Shown here piece after piece: positions 47,301 through 57,077 of a stretch of DNA of 64,000 nt. Position 1 is the stretch's first letter. Each line of letters opens with the position of its first letter. Where the stretch lies: contig JAUJPP010000005.1 in the NCBI GenBank assembly GCA_030562195.1, forward strand, positions 43,015,106 to 43,079,105. Direction: 5' to 3'. Under the pieces are notes generated by a model that had not been told where the DNA came from, searched no databases, and saw only the letters and a list, made by a program, of their open reading frames with translations. The position numbers were made by a program, and so were the translations under genes. The DNA comes from Nipponacmea schrenckii. Lineage: Eukaryota; Mollusca; Gastropoda; Lottiidae.

Positions 47301-50300
47301 NNNNNNNNNNNNNNNNNNNNNNNNNNNNNNNNNNNNNNNNNNNNNNNNNNNNNNNNNNNNNNNNNNNNNNNNNNNNNNNNNNNNNNNNNNNNNNNNNNNN
47401 NNNNNNNNNNNNNNNNNNNNNNNNNNNNNNNNNNNNNNNNNNNNNNNNNNNNNNNNNNNNNNNNNNNNNNNNNNNNNNNNNNNNNNNNNNNNNNNNNNNN
47501 NNNNNNNNNNNNNNNNNNNNNNNNNNNNNNNNNNNNNNNNNNNNNNNNNNNNNNNNNNNNNNNNNNNTACTGATATTGTTATTGATATTTTCTTAGTATG
47601 CCATGAAATGTTTAATTCTCAAAAATGTTTTGTCGGTGAAAATGGGGTATGCTTCTTTATGAATGTGATCCGTATTATTAGTGTCACGCGGATTAAACTA
47701 AGCTGGTCTAATCGTACTTCACTTATGGACACAGTCGACATTGACTTCTTATTGCAAGATAATCGTTGTGATTAAAACCAGTTTAAAACTTGAAAATACT
47801 CAAGAAATCAATGGTATATAGAGCACAACAACTAGCATTTATTTTGGTGAATGACTGCCCAATATCGTACAATTACAATCTGTTCTGTTTTTAGGGAGCC
47901 GCGGTGGCTCAGTGGGTTAGACGCTTTTGATGTTTTATCAAGAAATTATTTATTTTCCATATTAAAGTATTTTGGTTTTGGTGACTTTTTTATAGATTTT
48001 ATTAAGATGATGTATAATGATAACATATGTAGTACAATAAAGGTAAATGGTCATTTATCTCCCTTTTTTAGACTTTTAACTGGAATAAGGCAGGGTGACC
48101 CCTTAAGTAGTTTATTGTATATTTTAAGTGCAGAACCAATGAACATTCTGGTAAAATTATCTCCTCTTAGGGGCATCAATATAAAACATAGTAACATCTC
48201 CACCATCATTTTTCAGTATGCAGATGACACAAATCTTATTCTAAGTGTTATCAAATCTGTAAATTCTATTTTAAATGTTATTACACCTTATCTCACAGCT
48301 TCAGGAGCAAAAATTAATGTCGAAAAATCAGAAATATTAGCCATAGGTAGTGCAAAAAACAAAGAATTAGATTTGTCAATTCCTATTAAGCAAGTAGAAT
48401 ATTCAATTGAAATTCTGGGTGTATACTAAGGTAATGATATAAACATATGCAATGAATTAAATTGGAATAAAAAATTATCAAACATTAAGAGATTAGTAGG
48501 GTATTGGAGTAAACGACAACTTACACTAAATGGTAAAGTAACAGTAATAAATGCACTTATCATGTCAAAACTTTGGTATAATTTGACAGTTACTACAATA
48601 CCAGAATATATAGAAAGAGAAATAATAAAACTAGTAACAAACTTTCTTTGGAATGGTAAACCACCCTTGATTCAATACAGCTCAGTCATTAATAAAAAAT
48701 GTCATGGTGGCTTAGGATTAATAGATATCAAATTGAAATCATATTCTTTGTGTTTAAAGACTCTTATTAAATTTTTTGATGTTGAATTTCAGTGTGTATG
48801 GAAATCTTTAATGCAATATTTTCTGTATAATTATGGTAATTTACATCTCAGTCATGATTTGTTTAAGATATATTTCCATCAGAAATATTTAAGTGATTTA
48901 CCCCCCTTTTACAGTTTCCTACTGCAAGCATGGGACTTGTTAAAACAAAATAGCAGAGAAGATCCCTCTAATATACACGATGTGTCAATACAACCCTTAT
49001 TTTACAATTGTCTTATTAAACATAATAACAAAATGTTACAAAATGATATGTTTGAAATGTCAAATATTGTTAAAGTTGAAGATGTGATTTATCATGTAAT
49101 TCTAGGTTTTTTAAGAGAACATTCAATATTTGATATGATTGATGAGTATTTTCCAGATATAAATCATGATTTTATTGTAAAATATTTAATATTATTAAAA
49201 AGTCCATACCACTAGAATGGCATGTTATTATAAATACTCAGGAATATACAAGTAATGATATTGAACAAGTATGTATTATTAATGATGTTAATGTTCCATT
49301 TAAAGAACTCACTAGTAAATTCACATATGGTATATTTTTGAAATATTTTTGTATTGAACCTAAATGCATAACATTTTATGAAAGTTTAAACTTTGATTTG
49401 AATTGGGATGTAATCTGGCAAAATATTTTTGACAATTTTAAAAACCCTAAAATGAAAGAACTAGATTTTAAGATTGCACACAATATACTGTGGACAAAAA
49501 TGAAGCTATGTAAAATTAATAACGTAGAGGATGATCTTTGTCCTGTTTGTAATGAGGTACCTGAGGATATTACTCACATGTTTTTAGATTGTTTTGATGT
49601 TTTATGTCTTCTCCGGATAGTTAAAAATATGCTATTTGATATTGTACCACATAATATAACAGATACTGTTTTTAAATTATATATGCTATTTGGCTTCCAA
49701 AGTCGGTCCAAAGATTACCCCCACAAACTATGTAATATTATTTTATCTACTGCCAGATACACAATCTATAGAAGACGCATGATAGTTTGAGAGAAACCTA
49801 AATGCCATATAGACCTAATTAATTTATTCAAGATTACTCTTCAAGATAATTTATTCTACATTAGCAAATATTATTCATTACTGAATAAGAACTTTATAAA
49901 AGATTTCATTAACCCAGCTTGTTTTATTTTATTAGAACTAAATGGAAGTATTAAACTAGATATATAAAAAATAGAATGAAAATTTAGCATTGTATTATAG
50001 ATTTATTGATTGTATTTTAATATTGGTATATTGTTCTAACTAAGCCTTAGAACATCATCTAGTTATGTCATTTTTCAAGAAAATATCTTTGAGAGAGAGC
50101 CTTTTATTTTTCCAAACTTTCGTTAAAATACTCTCTAATCAAAGATATTTACAGTTAATCGGTATCGTTCAAATTTCCAAATATTGTTCTTTTTTTTTGT
50201 TTTGTTTTTTTTGTTTTTTGATTTTTTTTTTTTTTTTTTTTTTTTTATTCTTTACCAAAACTAATAAAATATATTGGACAATTCATATTTCGTCTGCTCC

Positions 50301-52632
50301 AATACAACTGTAACACTCACGTGATTTTTACTGTACCACGATGTGTACATTGATCTGTTTTTACAACACATTCTTAACTACAATATTACCGTTGTTCATT
50401 ACTATTGCATGAATAATAAGACACCGATCAGCTTATTACTTACTTATCTGGCTAGTATATAAATATGGGTTATTGCTTTAGCTCATGTTTTTGTACATTT
50501 ATTTTTATTTCTAAATTTTAAATTGTTTTTAACATATCCTTGTACATAATAAAACCCCGTATATACATTTTGCTAAAATGGTAGTAAACTATTGTATTAT
50601 ATATTATGTAAATATGTGAATAAACTATTTCTACAAGAAAAAAAAAAAGACGCTTGCTCGCTAACCTGAGGGTCCAGGGTTCAATCCCGGCAAAGGTCGA
50701 GATGAACTTTCGGATTTTTCAGCCCGGTTTCCCCGTCAATGATGCAGGTCGGAGGGACTGACATGGAAAAAGCGTCTAGTCGTTCGGATGGGACAATAAA
50801 CCGAGGCCCCGTGTGCTACAGGCTGTGCACGTTAAAGATCCCTCGACAGTTGGAAATCGCAAAAAGAGTAGGCTAATGCCGCTGTCCTGGCAAAATTTCC
50901 CTCATTGCACACTGCATGGCGTTGCCCGTCTTCATTAGCCCATAAGGTGCAGAAGAGTAGGACGTAAAACTCCATTCATTTCATTTCATATATTCTGTTT
51001 TTAGCCATAAATTGTTGAACTAGCCGCCATTTTGAAGTATTAGTTTAATCGCTTCCCTTATATTTTTTATTGTACAGCCAATCAAAGGCATTGATCTTAA
51101 TGGACTTTAGTGTTGATATGTGGTCTATGCGTAAAATCCTAATTTGATTGTTCTCAACACACAATAAGTTCACAATTTAACCATAAATCCTATCTACAAA
51201 CATGCAGGTAGTAAAACCTTTCCGATAATGTTATTTCTGTGTAAATTAAGTAAAGTGATACAGCGTCTTATCATGGACATAACATGTAAGTTCTCAAGAA
51301 TATTCAATATAAGTATATATTTATTAGTGAGCTTACTTGGTGTCATAAAGTAGCAAAATCCCTTAAAATCTAGAAAACTCACAAAACTAAGTCATTTTTG
51401 AAAAACACTTTTCCAATTTATAAACGTTTTTCAATATTCAATTGCATCGTTTTTGATAATAACTTAATTTTTGGGATATTTACTTATTTTTCTATGTCAT
51501 TTATGGCAGCAGGTTTATCTACTGACGAATTGAACCTTTATTGGCCAAGTTTAAATTTTCAAAATTTTTTTCATTCTCAGACCTATTATGCCTACTTTGC
51601 CTACTTTGTGAGTGTGAAATGTATTCATAAATTCAACTGAATTCATATATAACTATACCTTGATTGTGACCTTTGACCCATTCTGTATTTTCCTGATCAA
51701 TATATATTACTACATGTATATACAAGTATATACAATGATTATATTTCTGCTAACGCTGTCAGTGCTGTAGTTCTTATAACTTGTCACGGCTCGGGGTCCA
51801 TAAAAGTCTAAATCCGCCACTGAATAATATGTATGATGGAATCTAATTGGTCTCTAATTGGTATTCTGAAATTACCTTGTTCGACATGAACCGTATACCT
51901 GATTTATATAGTCCTATGTGATTACCTTCTTATACAAATTGGTCATAGAGAATATATCTTAATTTGTGGGAATAAGTTTTTTATATGAATATTGTTGTAT
52001 TGTGTTACTTTAATGTTGAAATATGCCAGAAAAAGGGTTTTACCTTTAACATCTATTGTTATACTATCTTTGATTTCACCATTTGATCCAATAGCAGAGC
52101 ATCTCCACTGACCACTATCTCTTGTTCTATTGACAGTGTTAATATGAACTGTTACACTGTTGGTAGTGTTAGATACACTGTAATATTGTCTGTAACCAGT
52201 ATTGTTGTTATTAGTTGGACATGGTGTTATTTGCTGTAATGAACATGTTGTTATAGACTGTTGATCACTGATACTCCCAAAAATTTCAAAGATTCTTGGT
52301 TGGTTCTTATTGATACAGGTTACATTTCCAGGTTGACCTTCTATAAATACTTCCGGTTTAATACTCAATAAATCTTCACCTATAAATATAATAATTTGTT
52401 CCATAATTATTAACATCATAAATAATATTTTTTCTATCTGAAAACGATATTTTGTCATAAAAACTACTTCAAATAAAATTCTCATTTTAGAAATACTTCT
52501 GGTTTAATAATCAATATATGTCGACCTTTCAAACTGTAGATTATAAATTGTCAAGGAAACTAGATTACCTTTAACATAACTGAGAAGAACATGGACCAGA
52601 ACATATTTAATTTCCATTATTCCAAGTTTCAT
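35173..52632 (-). CDS. Ig/FN3 cell-surface receptor with ITIM-bearing tail (gene 1)
   Basis: Exons recognised in order on minus: signal peptide 52632-52569, Ig domain 52379-52044, part of an FN3 domain (47067-46871, start lost in the gap), transmembrane 41024-40890, and tail exons 37786-37601, 37309-37232, 37058-36997 and 35391-35173. All internal junctions are phase 1 until the last (phase 0), and each phase matches the next, which supports one gene. The tail has two canonical ITIMs (LVYVDL, VEYGSI), two YxN Grb2-type sites (VYENV, VYENG), and PAYVSV and PTYAAV. ITIMs recruit SH2 phosphatases or kinases after phosphorylation (established), so an inhibitory or adhesion receptor is inferred. 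More Ig or FN3 exons may lie in the gap. The host family name is not known to me. Confidence 0.8.
35551..36110 (+). pseudogene. LINE 3' fragment (post-RT region)
   Basis: Frames encode NLSWTPHVKFVAK, LHRRQKIAFKLILGSKYN and FKFMYKTLNNLSPSYLSSLF. These are the thumb and C-terminal motifs of CR1/Jockey-type LINEs. It is broken and strongly truncated. It lies in the last intron of gene 1 and is absent from the duplicate, where the flanks are joined at about 61390. Confidence 0.7.
36318..36690 (+). repeat. Dispersed repeat family C, copy 2
   Basis: The head has AGCATGGATAAATCCTACC. The tail reads CCATGTCCTTGTGTATTGGG, then ACCCATGTAAAATAAAGAG and a (TTA)n run. The head-to-tail order defines the family orientation. 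Confidence 0.75.
36997..37058 (-). CDS. Gene 1 tail exon with two YxN motifs
   Basis: A 62 bp exon runs from acceptor TTTTAG to donor GAG/GTAAG, with phase 1 in and phase 0 out. It encodes EVYENV and KVYENG, both YxN type, which Grb2-like SH2 domains bind. The duplicate at 61737-61798 is the same except SDE to SHE. Confidence 0.8.
37232..37309 (-). CDS. Gene 1 tail exon, basic linker
   Basis: A 78 bp phase 1-1 exon encodes NNKSKEKKQNKVTIAES and QTKKR. The duplicate (61975-62049) is 75 bp, one codon shorter and still in frame. Confidence 0.75.
37601..37786 (-). CDS. Gene 1 tail exon with PAYVSV and PTYAAV
   Basis: A 186 bp phase 1-1 exon has acceptor TTTCCAG and donor GAAG/GTATG. Tyrosine sites YVSV and YAAV are YxxV type but lack the -2 residue of a strict ITIM. 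A Lys-rich end follows (TKKEKKETNK). The duplicate carries a 1 bp insertion. Confidence 0.8.
37851..38344. mobile_element. Foldback-like MITE with about 85 bp inverted repeats
   Basis: ACGTGACATTTTCTGCATAT opens a left arm to about 37962. The right arm (about 38226-38335) is its reverse complement with a few mismatches, including GGAAATAAACTACCCC and TCCGTGTATTTCCT. It is present only in copy 1 of the segmental duplication. Confidence 0.8.
38719..38751 (-). CDS. Possible 33 bp micro-exon of gene 1
   Basis: A TTTCAGAG acceptor and a strong GTATGT donor bracket 33 bp that read in phase 1-1 as LNETPPSNQM. The sequence is conserved in the duplicate (near 63410), but there it is 28 bp, which would break the frame. 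Optional or alternative at best. Confidence 0.3.
39290..40570. other. Copy-1-specific insert, no gene recognised
   Basis: Flanking bases join directly in the other copy near 63950. The insert has no protein-like frame and no clear terminal repeats. Confidence 0.5.
40890..41024 (-). CDS. Gene 1 transmembrane exon
   Basis: A 135 bp phase 1-1 exon encodes an Asn/Asp-rich stalk (NGNTDDNNNT), then a single helix (LIGGVVGAVLALIVILIFAV, positive-inside stop RRKKNK). Type I orientation is implied by the upstream signal peptide. Confidence 0.85.
41434..41495 (+). pseudogene. Gypsy RT N-terminal fragment
   Basis: KIAKVTEPTEWISSMVVVK is the conserved stretch just before the first RT fingers motif. It lies 7 bp after the primer-binding site, so gag and protease have been deleted, and the rest of RT resumes only at about 43065. 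Confidence 0.75.
41521..41813. mobile_element. Small MITE inside the Gypsy remnant
   Basis: Ends ATTGTACCACAAAT and ATTTGTGGTACAAT are exact complements. The roughly 290 bp interior is non-coding. Confidence 0.65.
41818..41918. repeat. 45 bp inverted repeat with 11 bp loop
   Basis: Left arm 41818-41862 and right arm 41874-41918 are complementary with about one mismatch. The arms contain GATAAACGACTTTCTG and TTTAGATTTAGAGGG. Confidence 0.9.
41997..42475. mobile_element. TTAA-flanked MITE family D
   Basis: The perfect 20 bp inverted repeat AGGGATAATAGGCGTTAGAA is flanked by TTAA (41993-41996 and 42476-42479). The length is 479 bp, non-coding. Third TTAA-type family in the window. Confidence 0.9.
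42490..42900 (-). repeat. Dispersed repeat family C, copy 3, with internal 43 bp tandem
   Basis: It starts with an (ATA)n tract, then GGCCCAATACACAAGGACAT. Between about 42660 and 42815 a 43 bp unit with ATTCCGGCGATCAAGTACAT is repeated nearly four times, an expansion not seen in the other copies. Confidence 0.8.
43065..45280 (+). pseudogene. Gypsy pol: RT, RNase H, integrase fragments
   Basis: RT reads DPNDLNSAIKRSYYPLPTIE, DGFWQIKLSQ, VIVDDLLVFG (catalytic DD) and YIGHFLTSDGL. RNase H reads IQYDASEKGLGASLLQ. The integrase zinc region reads LVSKCSICNEF and the core DIIDTDNGPQFTALG. Stops and shifts occur throughout (43185, 43290, 44100, 44360, 44710), so it is inactive. Confidence 0.85.
45718..45770 (+). 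repeat. Truncated 5' end of a pearl-like element
   Basis: GATAGCTTGCCAGGTAAGGT and TATACGCCCATTG match the left end at 32064, then similarity stops. Confidence 0.7.
45771..46504. other. No gene seen
   Basis: AT-rich intron sequence of gene 1 with a short direct repeat (AGTAATAGAAGATGAGATTT at about 46022 and 46087). Confidence 0.5.
46505..46522. repeat. Poly-G tract (18 G)
   Basis: An uninterrupted run, 70 bp before the telomere-like repeat. Both can form G-quadruplexes on this strand. Confidence 0.95.
46593..46626 (+). repeat. Interstitial telomere-type repeat (TTAGGG)n
   Basis: About five perfect TTAGGG units occur in unrelated intron sequence. TTAGGG is the telomere repeat of molluscs and most animals. 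A few internal units suggest break repair or telomerase action rather than a chromosome end. Confidence 0.9.
46871..47067 (-). CDS. Gene 1 FN3-domain exon, 5' part lost in gap
   Basis: On minus the reading is DDKTWVNSSTIPDG, YCIEGLEPDTSYYIRVIASN and KYGESL, the C to G strands of a fibronectin type III domain. It ends in a phase-1 donor (CAAG/GTAAGC) that matches the transmembrane exon. Confidence 0.8.
47068..47567. other. Assembly gap (500 N)
   Basis: It cuts the FN3 exon of gene 1. Further Ig or FN3 exons may be missing here. Confidence 0.99.
47927..49789 (+). pseudogene. LINE ORF2 remnant: RT and C-terminal zinc region
   Basis: RT motifs are GIRQGDPLSSLL and QYADDTNLIL, then SKLWYNL and GGLGLIDIKLKS. 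A C-terminal CPVCNEVPEDITHMFLDC finger follows (zf-RVT type, as in Tx1/L1-like LINEs). A stop at 48427 and a slip in an A run near 49200 inactivate it. Confidence 0.85.
47927..50647 (+). mobile_element. 5'-truncated L1/Tx1-like LINE
   Basis: The coding part begins inside RT and ends with a poly-A tail (after AATAAACTATTTCTACAAG). It is flanked by AGACGCTT at 47919-47926 and 50648-50655. The 3' untranslated part includes a long T run at about 50222-50246. Confidence 0.9.
51005..51940. other. Intron of gene 1, no gene seen
   Basis: No protein-like frame or repeat recognised. Confidence 0.5.
52044..52379 (-). CDS. Gene 1 Ig-domain exon
   Basis: A 336 bp phase 1-1 exon runs from acceptor TATAG to donor AAAG/GTAAAA. 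Cysteines lie in GNVTC and SGQWRC, and N-glycosylation sequons are present (NTT, NRT). It closely matches the plus-strand exon at 6084-6413, including LSIKPEVFIEG and HINTVNRTRD. Confidence 0.85.
52569..52632 (-). CDS. Gene 1 first coding exon: signal peptide
   Basis: The ATG at 52632 opens MKLGIMEIKYVLVHVLLSYV, a short hydrophobic signal sequence. A phase-1 donor (AAAG/GTAATC) fits the Ig exon acceptor 189 bp downstream. Confidence 0.75.
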
Positions 52633-52913
52633 TCTGAAAAAAAAGTAATTTACACTGTTAGGTATAGAAATACAAAGTTAAGACTCACAGTGAAGACGTA
52701 TACAAACTAAGATTTATTTTGTTTATGACAGATATTTACAACCATCTATTAGAGATGAAATTCTGATCATATTTCATATCGTGACGATGGTGTTTATAAT
52801 GTACTGTATTAATTATTGCATAATGATAGCTTTCTTAACATCAACATAAATATTCTTTATTCTTTTTATTTTTGTAGGATGAGATACTTTGTTATTTCCC
52901 TTTATCAAGTTAA

Positions 52914-53350
52914 AGGGGCACAATCTTGATTTTTAGGGGTCGTTTTGGGCCTTTGTTACATTTAAACAGTCCTCAGAAATACTCAAGCTCTAAGAAAATC
53001 GCAAAATTCCTTGAAATATACATCAAAAATTTCACTTTTTATTTTTTTTCCGTGCTGTATGCGGCTGTTCTTCAGTCAGTCTGAAAATTGTGTGTCCTGT
53101 TGACAAAATCTACAATTGCTATTAAATGTACTTTCTTTTTGTTTTATCAGTGTGGGCCTGCGCAGTAGTCTATTTATAACTCTTTGATTTTCCAATATGG
53201 CGGGACGTTCATAATATCTTAAGACATTATGATTTTCAAACACGGATAAATATTTATACCAATGGATTTGAAGGCTCAATTTCAAAGGTAAGCTCTGTAG
53301 ACTATTTCTGATTAGCTAACCAAAAGATTTCATGTGTTTGAGGCTGTCGG

Positions 53351-53391
<41 letters not shown>

Positions 53392-53686
53392 CTGTTATTT
53401 TACATTGGTCAGAATTAGGCCCAATACACAAGGACATGGTCCTGTCTCACATTCAGCCCATTGGGGCAATACATTGGGAAAAATTAAAAAAAAAAAAATA
53501 AGAAGAAAAGAAAAAAATCGAAAATACATAATATCTCAATATACAATTTGTCTGAAATACTAAAAATACACAAGTACATGTGTATCAAATGGACAGATAT
53601 ATGTTACGGCGATCAAGTCCATGACCACAAAATAAATATACAATACTCCTCGGATGATTGTCCGAAAAAATCAAGACTGTGCCCCT
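52914..53686 (+). mobile_element. TTAA-flanked MITE family B, copy 2, with nested repeat C
   Basis: It has the same termini as the copy at 31076, flanked by TTAA at 52910-52913 and 53687-53690. A 297 bp family C repeat splits it near its right end. Confidence 0.9.
53353..53649 (-). repeat. Dispersed repeat family C, copy 4, with target duplication
   Basis: TCGGAT flanks it on both sides (53347-53352, 53650-53655). It starts with (AAT)n and contains GGCCCAATACACAAGGACAT. Nesting in a MITE whose other copy is uninterrupted at this site shows it is mobile. Confidence 0.85.
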
Positions 53687-54208
53687 TTAAAATAAATTTA
53701 TGTTAGAAACTATTTTGCAATGTATTGAATTGTATATTCGTAGCGACTAACATAACACAATCTTGTATAGGGCCGTACATGGGATATTATTAGTTTTAAA
53801 TCTAGTATACTATAACAATGAGAAGACCTGTTTAACATATTCTGTAAGTCACTGTCTACAAATCTCTACCTTGGAAATAACTACTGGTGACAGAGCTATC
53901 TTGAGGTACAATATTGTCTAAATAAAGATTTTAAAAAACAATAAGTCTATCTATTTACCTGTATGAGTATATGTTTTCTACTGATCAATTACAATGTTAA
54001 TATATTTATTCAGTATTAATTTACTTCCTCCTTCAAGTCAATATATAAATAGATATTACACTACTACAACTATTGTATAGAATTATAATATATATATATT
54101 AAACCTGTTGAGAATATGACCTATCACGCTAAATATTCGGTAATATTCTTCCTTTTTTATATCTTTACAACCAATCGACATATATATTTATATAATAATA
54201 ATTGTTAA

Positions 54209-54846
54209 GGGGTTGAAAACCCTAAACCTATGTACAAAAAATAAACGATTTCCAACACTTCTTTTCCACTATTTTCCTTCTATTTTTTTGAAGATATTGA
54301 AAGAAATCACAATTTTGCATGTTCATTTACGAAAAATTGAACTTTTAAAAAACTATTCATTTTATTTTTAAAAAAAAGCCAACGTAAAGTTATAGAGGAC
54401 ATCGTAAGCTTTAGCTGAAGCCAAAGTTTGTAAAAATCGGATAAATTGTAAGCGAGATATGCTTTTGGAAAAATGGCATTTTTTTTCAACATTTTGCAAA
54501 CACATGTAAACCTTTCATAATTAACGATCATGTTGTTAAAGGATTGTCTTTGATGTTGTAGAAATCTTTAAGCACCTTTAAGGCATCGATATAGGCCGAT
54601 ATTAAGCTGATGTTGTAGTACTCAAAAATGTCAACTGGCAACGTAATTTGTACGTCTACATAGAGGAATACCCCATTGTGTTCTATAAATAGATTATCTT
54701 CACGGACGGATATCTGACAAACTACTGAAGCGATTGAGCTAAAATTTTTACTAGATGAGTTTTTTTTAATGCCAAATAGAATGGATATAAACTTAATACG
54801 TTTCTTGATTGAAATACACCTCGAACGATAAGGTTGTCAACCCCCT
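54209..54846 (-). mobile_element. TTAA-flanked MITE family A, copy 2
   Basis: This is a reverse-orientation relative of 30156-31701, shorter by about 0.9 kb, with TTAA at 54205-54208 and 54847-54850. Confidence 0.8.
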
Positions 54847-54847
54847 T

Positions 54848-55062
54848 TAAGTCAACATATTATAAGACATATATAAATATTATGTTTTGACTTGGTCACT
54901 TTCCAAATCAGTCCCTAATTGCTGACACCTTTAACACCAACATAAAACATATACTTAACTTATAGAATATACCTTTCTATCCTTGTAGTAAGACAAACTA
55001 TTTAACTTTCCTTTTAAAGTCAACATATTATAATATATTTATATATTACATTTTGACTTGAA
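54848..55062. repeat. Partial tandem repeat, period 168 bp
   Basis: GTCAACATATTATAA and TTTTGACTTG occur at 54851 and again at 55019 onward. Confidence 0.6.
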
Positions 55063-55142
55063 AAGGGAAGTAAAATAGCTTACAATATATCTAGTTACAC
55101 GACAGTTTATTGAATTGTTTACTGATAATTACGGTGGTCCAA

Positions 55143-55605
55143 ACTGTAAGGCTACAAATTATTGCGAGCTAAAAATTAATGCGTTAAATGCGACCTATCC
55201 GCGATCACATTAATTTGTATCCGCATTTTTAAATACATATTTTCAAGTGAATTATATGGAGTCAAGTATTTAAATTGAGACCGGGCGGGATTAAGTAATT
55301 AGGTAATTATCTCTAAATTTGAAGCTGATTAGTAATCAATGACATTAAAAAACAAAAGATTTTTACACTTGACTATTTAACGATAAAATCTTGATCATTG
55401 CTCATGTCTTCATTCAGTAAACACTTATAGACTTCCGGCTTTTCTCAATATCCCAGCTGTCATATTTCCTGGAAGCCATTTTCTTTTTTATGATTTTAAA
55501 AAAATGCGACACCTATCGCGAATCGCATTAATTTGTACTCGCATTTTAGTCTCTATACCCCATGTCGCATTAATTTGTTGACCCATATATTTCTAGCCTT
55601 ACAGT
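55143..55605. mobile_element. Inverted-repeat element with direct internal repeats
   Basis: Ends ACTGTAAGGCTA and TAGCCTTACAGT are complementary. Inside, TCGCATTAATTTGTA-like blocks recur (about 55200, 55520, 55565). No target duplication could be settled. Confidence 0.55.
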
Positions 55606-55795
55606 ATACGACATTCCTCTTTTTTTAAATTTCAGTTAAAACAAATTTCAGAAGGCTGGGTGAGAAGTTAAAAAATAAAACTTATATACCTTTCTATAAC
55701 CAATCGACATATATATTTATATAATAATAATTGTTAATAGATTAAAATTTAACTCTGTCTTACCTGTATATGAAAATCAAAATGAAATTCACTTG

Positions 55796-56160
55796 ACGAT
55801 CTCACCCTAACCCCAATTGAGCGCATAGAAATCGACTTGCCCCAAGTCAAAACTACCAAATTCCGCCAATCAAGAGAAGCCCATTGGATTGAGGCAAGAC
55901 CCAAAGGACTTAATATTCACCACAGTGCGGGCATAGCACCCTTTGTAGTCCCCTTTAATACAACCAGTAATAAAGCAAGCAAGATAGTTCAAGCCCATTA
56001 TAAGAGTCTTCAAGAGAAATGTTCCCATGTCTATAAACAGAAAATGATAGTGGCATATTCCAAAAATCAGAACTTAAATGACAACTTTGTTCATAGCAAA
56101 CTAAAAGCTATCTTTTCTAACAGGTACTATACTTCTAGCCCAGTGGGCGGGTTATTGTTT
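55796..56160 (+). pseudogene. Retroelement fragment, possibly Penelope-like
   Basis: The frame reads REAHWIEARPKGLN, FVVPFNTTSNKASKIV and IVAYSKNQNLNDNFVHSKLK. The last stretch resembles the region after RT in Penelope/DIRS-type elements. No catalytic motif is seen, so the assignment is weak. Confidence 0.35.
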
Positions 56161-56179
56161 TCTAATTTCAGATCATTTT

Positions 56180-56770
56180 ATTTTGCAACGATGGCAGCAA
56201 AAATGGGATGCTGCAGATACAAACAAACTTCATGCCATCAAGCCTCTCTTGGGAGACTGGCCATCCTCCTATTGTGCCAACAGGAGAAATGAAGTTGTTT
56301 TGTGTCGCTCTCGTCTTGGTCATACTCACCTTACCAATTGTTACCTGCTCAAGCGAGAGCCTCAACCAGTCTGTGAGCACTGCCAGGTTTGCCTGACAGT
56401 GAAACACATTCTGATTGAGTGCACGCATCTCAAACCTATAAGATCTCAGCACTACCGTGCTAGATCCTTGTTCCATCTGTTTGCGCAACCTTTATGAGAA
56501 GGTTGTCGCGTTTTTAAAACAGACTAATCTGTATTTTAAATTTTAAAATATATTTTGTGTTTTGTTTTTGCTATTTTGTTTTTAGCCCATTTTGGGTTAC
56601 AACCATTCTGTGATATTGTTTTTAGCATTGTTTTGTTGCCCTTTTTGGGGTTTCTATGATAATTTTGATTTTAATGTATTGATTTTCTAGTTTTAATTTT
56701 TGTTTTTATTTTAAATCGTATTCAAGTGCTATATAGCCCGTTTTGGTGCTGATGCACCTTAATACATTTC
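56180..56770 (+). pseudogene. LINE 3' end: RNase H C-terminus and zinc motif
   Basis: EVVLCRSRLGHTHLTNCYLL is followed by CEHCQVCLTVKHILIEC and a 3' untranslated tail ending in repeated TTTCA. This matches the last part of Jockey/R1-type LINEs. 5'-truncated. Confidence 0.7.
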
Positions 56771-57077
56771 ATTTCAATTCTACTTTCAGATCAGAAGAGA
56801 AGAAAATCATCCAACAATAAAATATTTGTTCCACCCTAGGCCTGTACATCTGGGAAATTCAATCCCTCCCTTCCCCGAAATCAGAAATCAAACTTTAGAT
56901 TTTCTTACAGCGTATCACGACGGTTTTCATAGAACATTTGAAAATTTCTTCCAAACAGCTCAAGATGACTTATTTTACCTTCCGACCTGTATCTTTGTCC
57001 ATTAATTTCATACTTGGTAAACAGACTGCAGATTAAAAATGTGAAGATTTTATTAAAGACCAGAAAACATCTTTATA

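Larger units (their letters stand above)
47883..51004 (+). mobile_element. tRNA-derived SINE split by a LINE
   Basis: The head (47895-47926) reads GCGGTGGCTCAGTGGGTTAG, a tRNA-like A box. The body resumes at 50656 with GGGTTCAATCC (B box) and a long non-tRNA tail ending TTCATTTCATTTCAT. The SINE is flanked by its own duplication TTCTGTTTTTAG (47883-47894, 50993-51004). Between head and body is the LINE at 47927-50647. Confidence 0.9.

Noticed and set aside
47895..47926. tRNA gene
   Set aside because: The A-box-like segment is followed, after the LINE, by a B box and a long non-tRNA tail with its own target duplication, so it is a SINE.
50222..50246. LINE 3' end at the T run
   Set aside because: The true 3' end is the A-rich tail at 50638-50647 followed by the AGACGCTT duplication.
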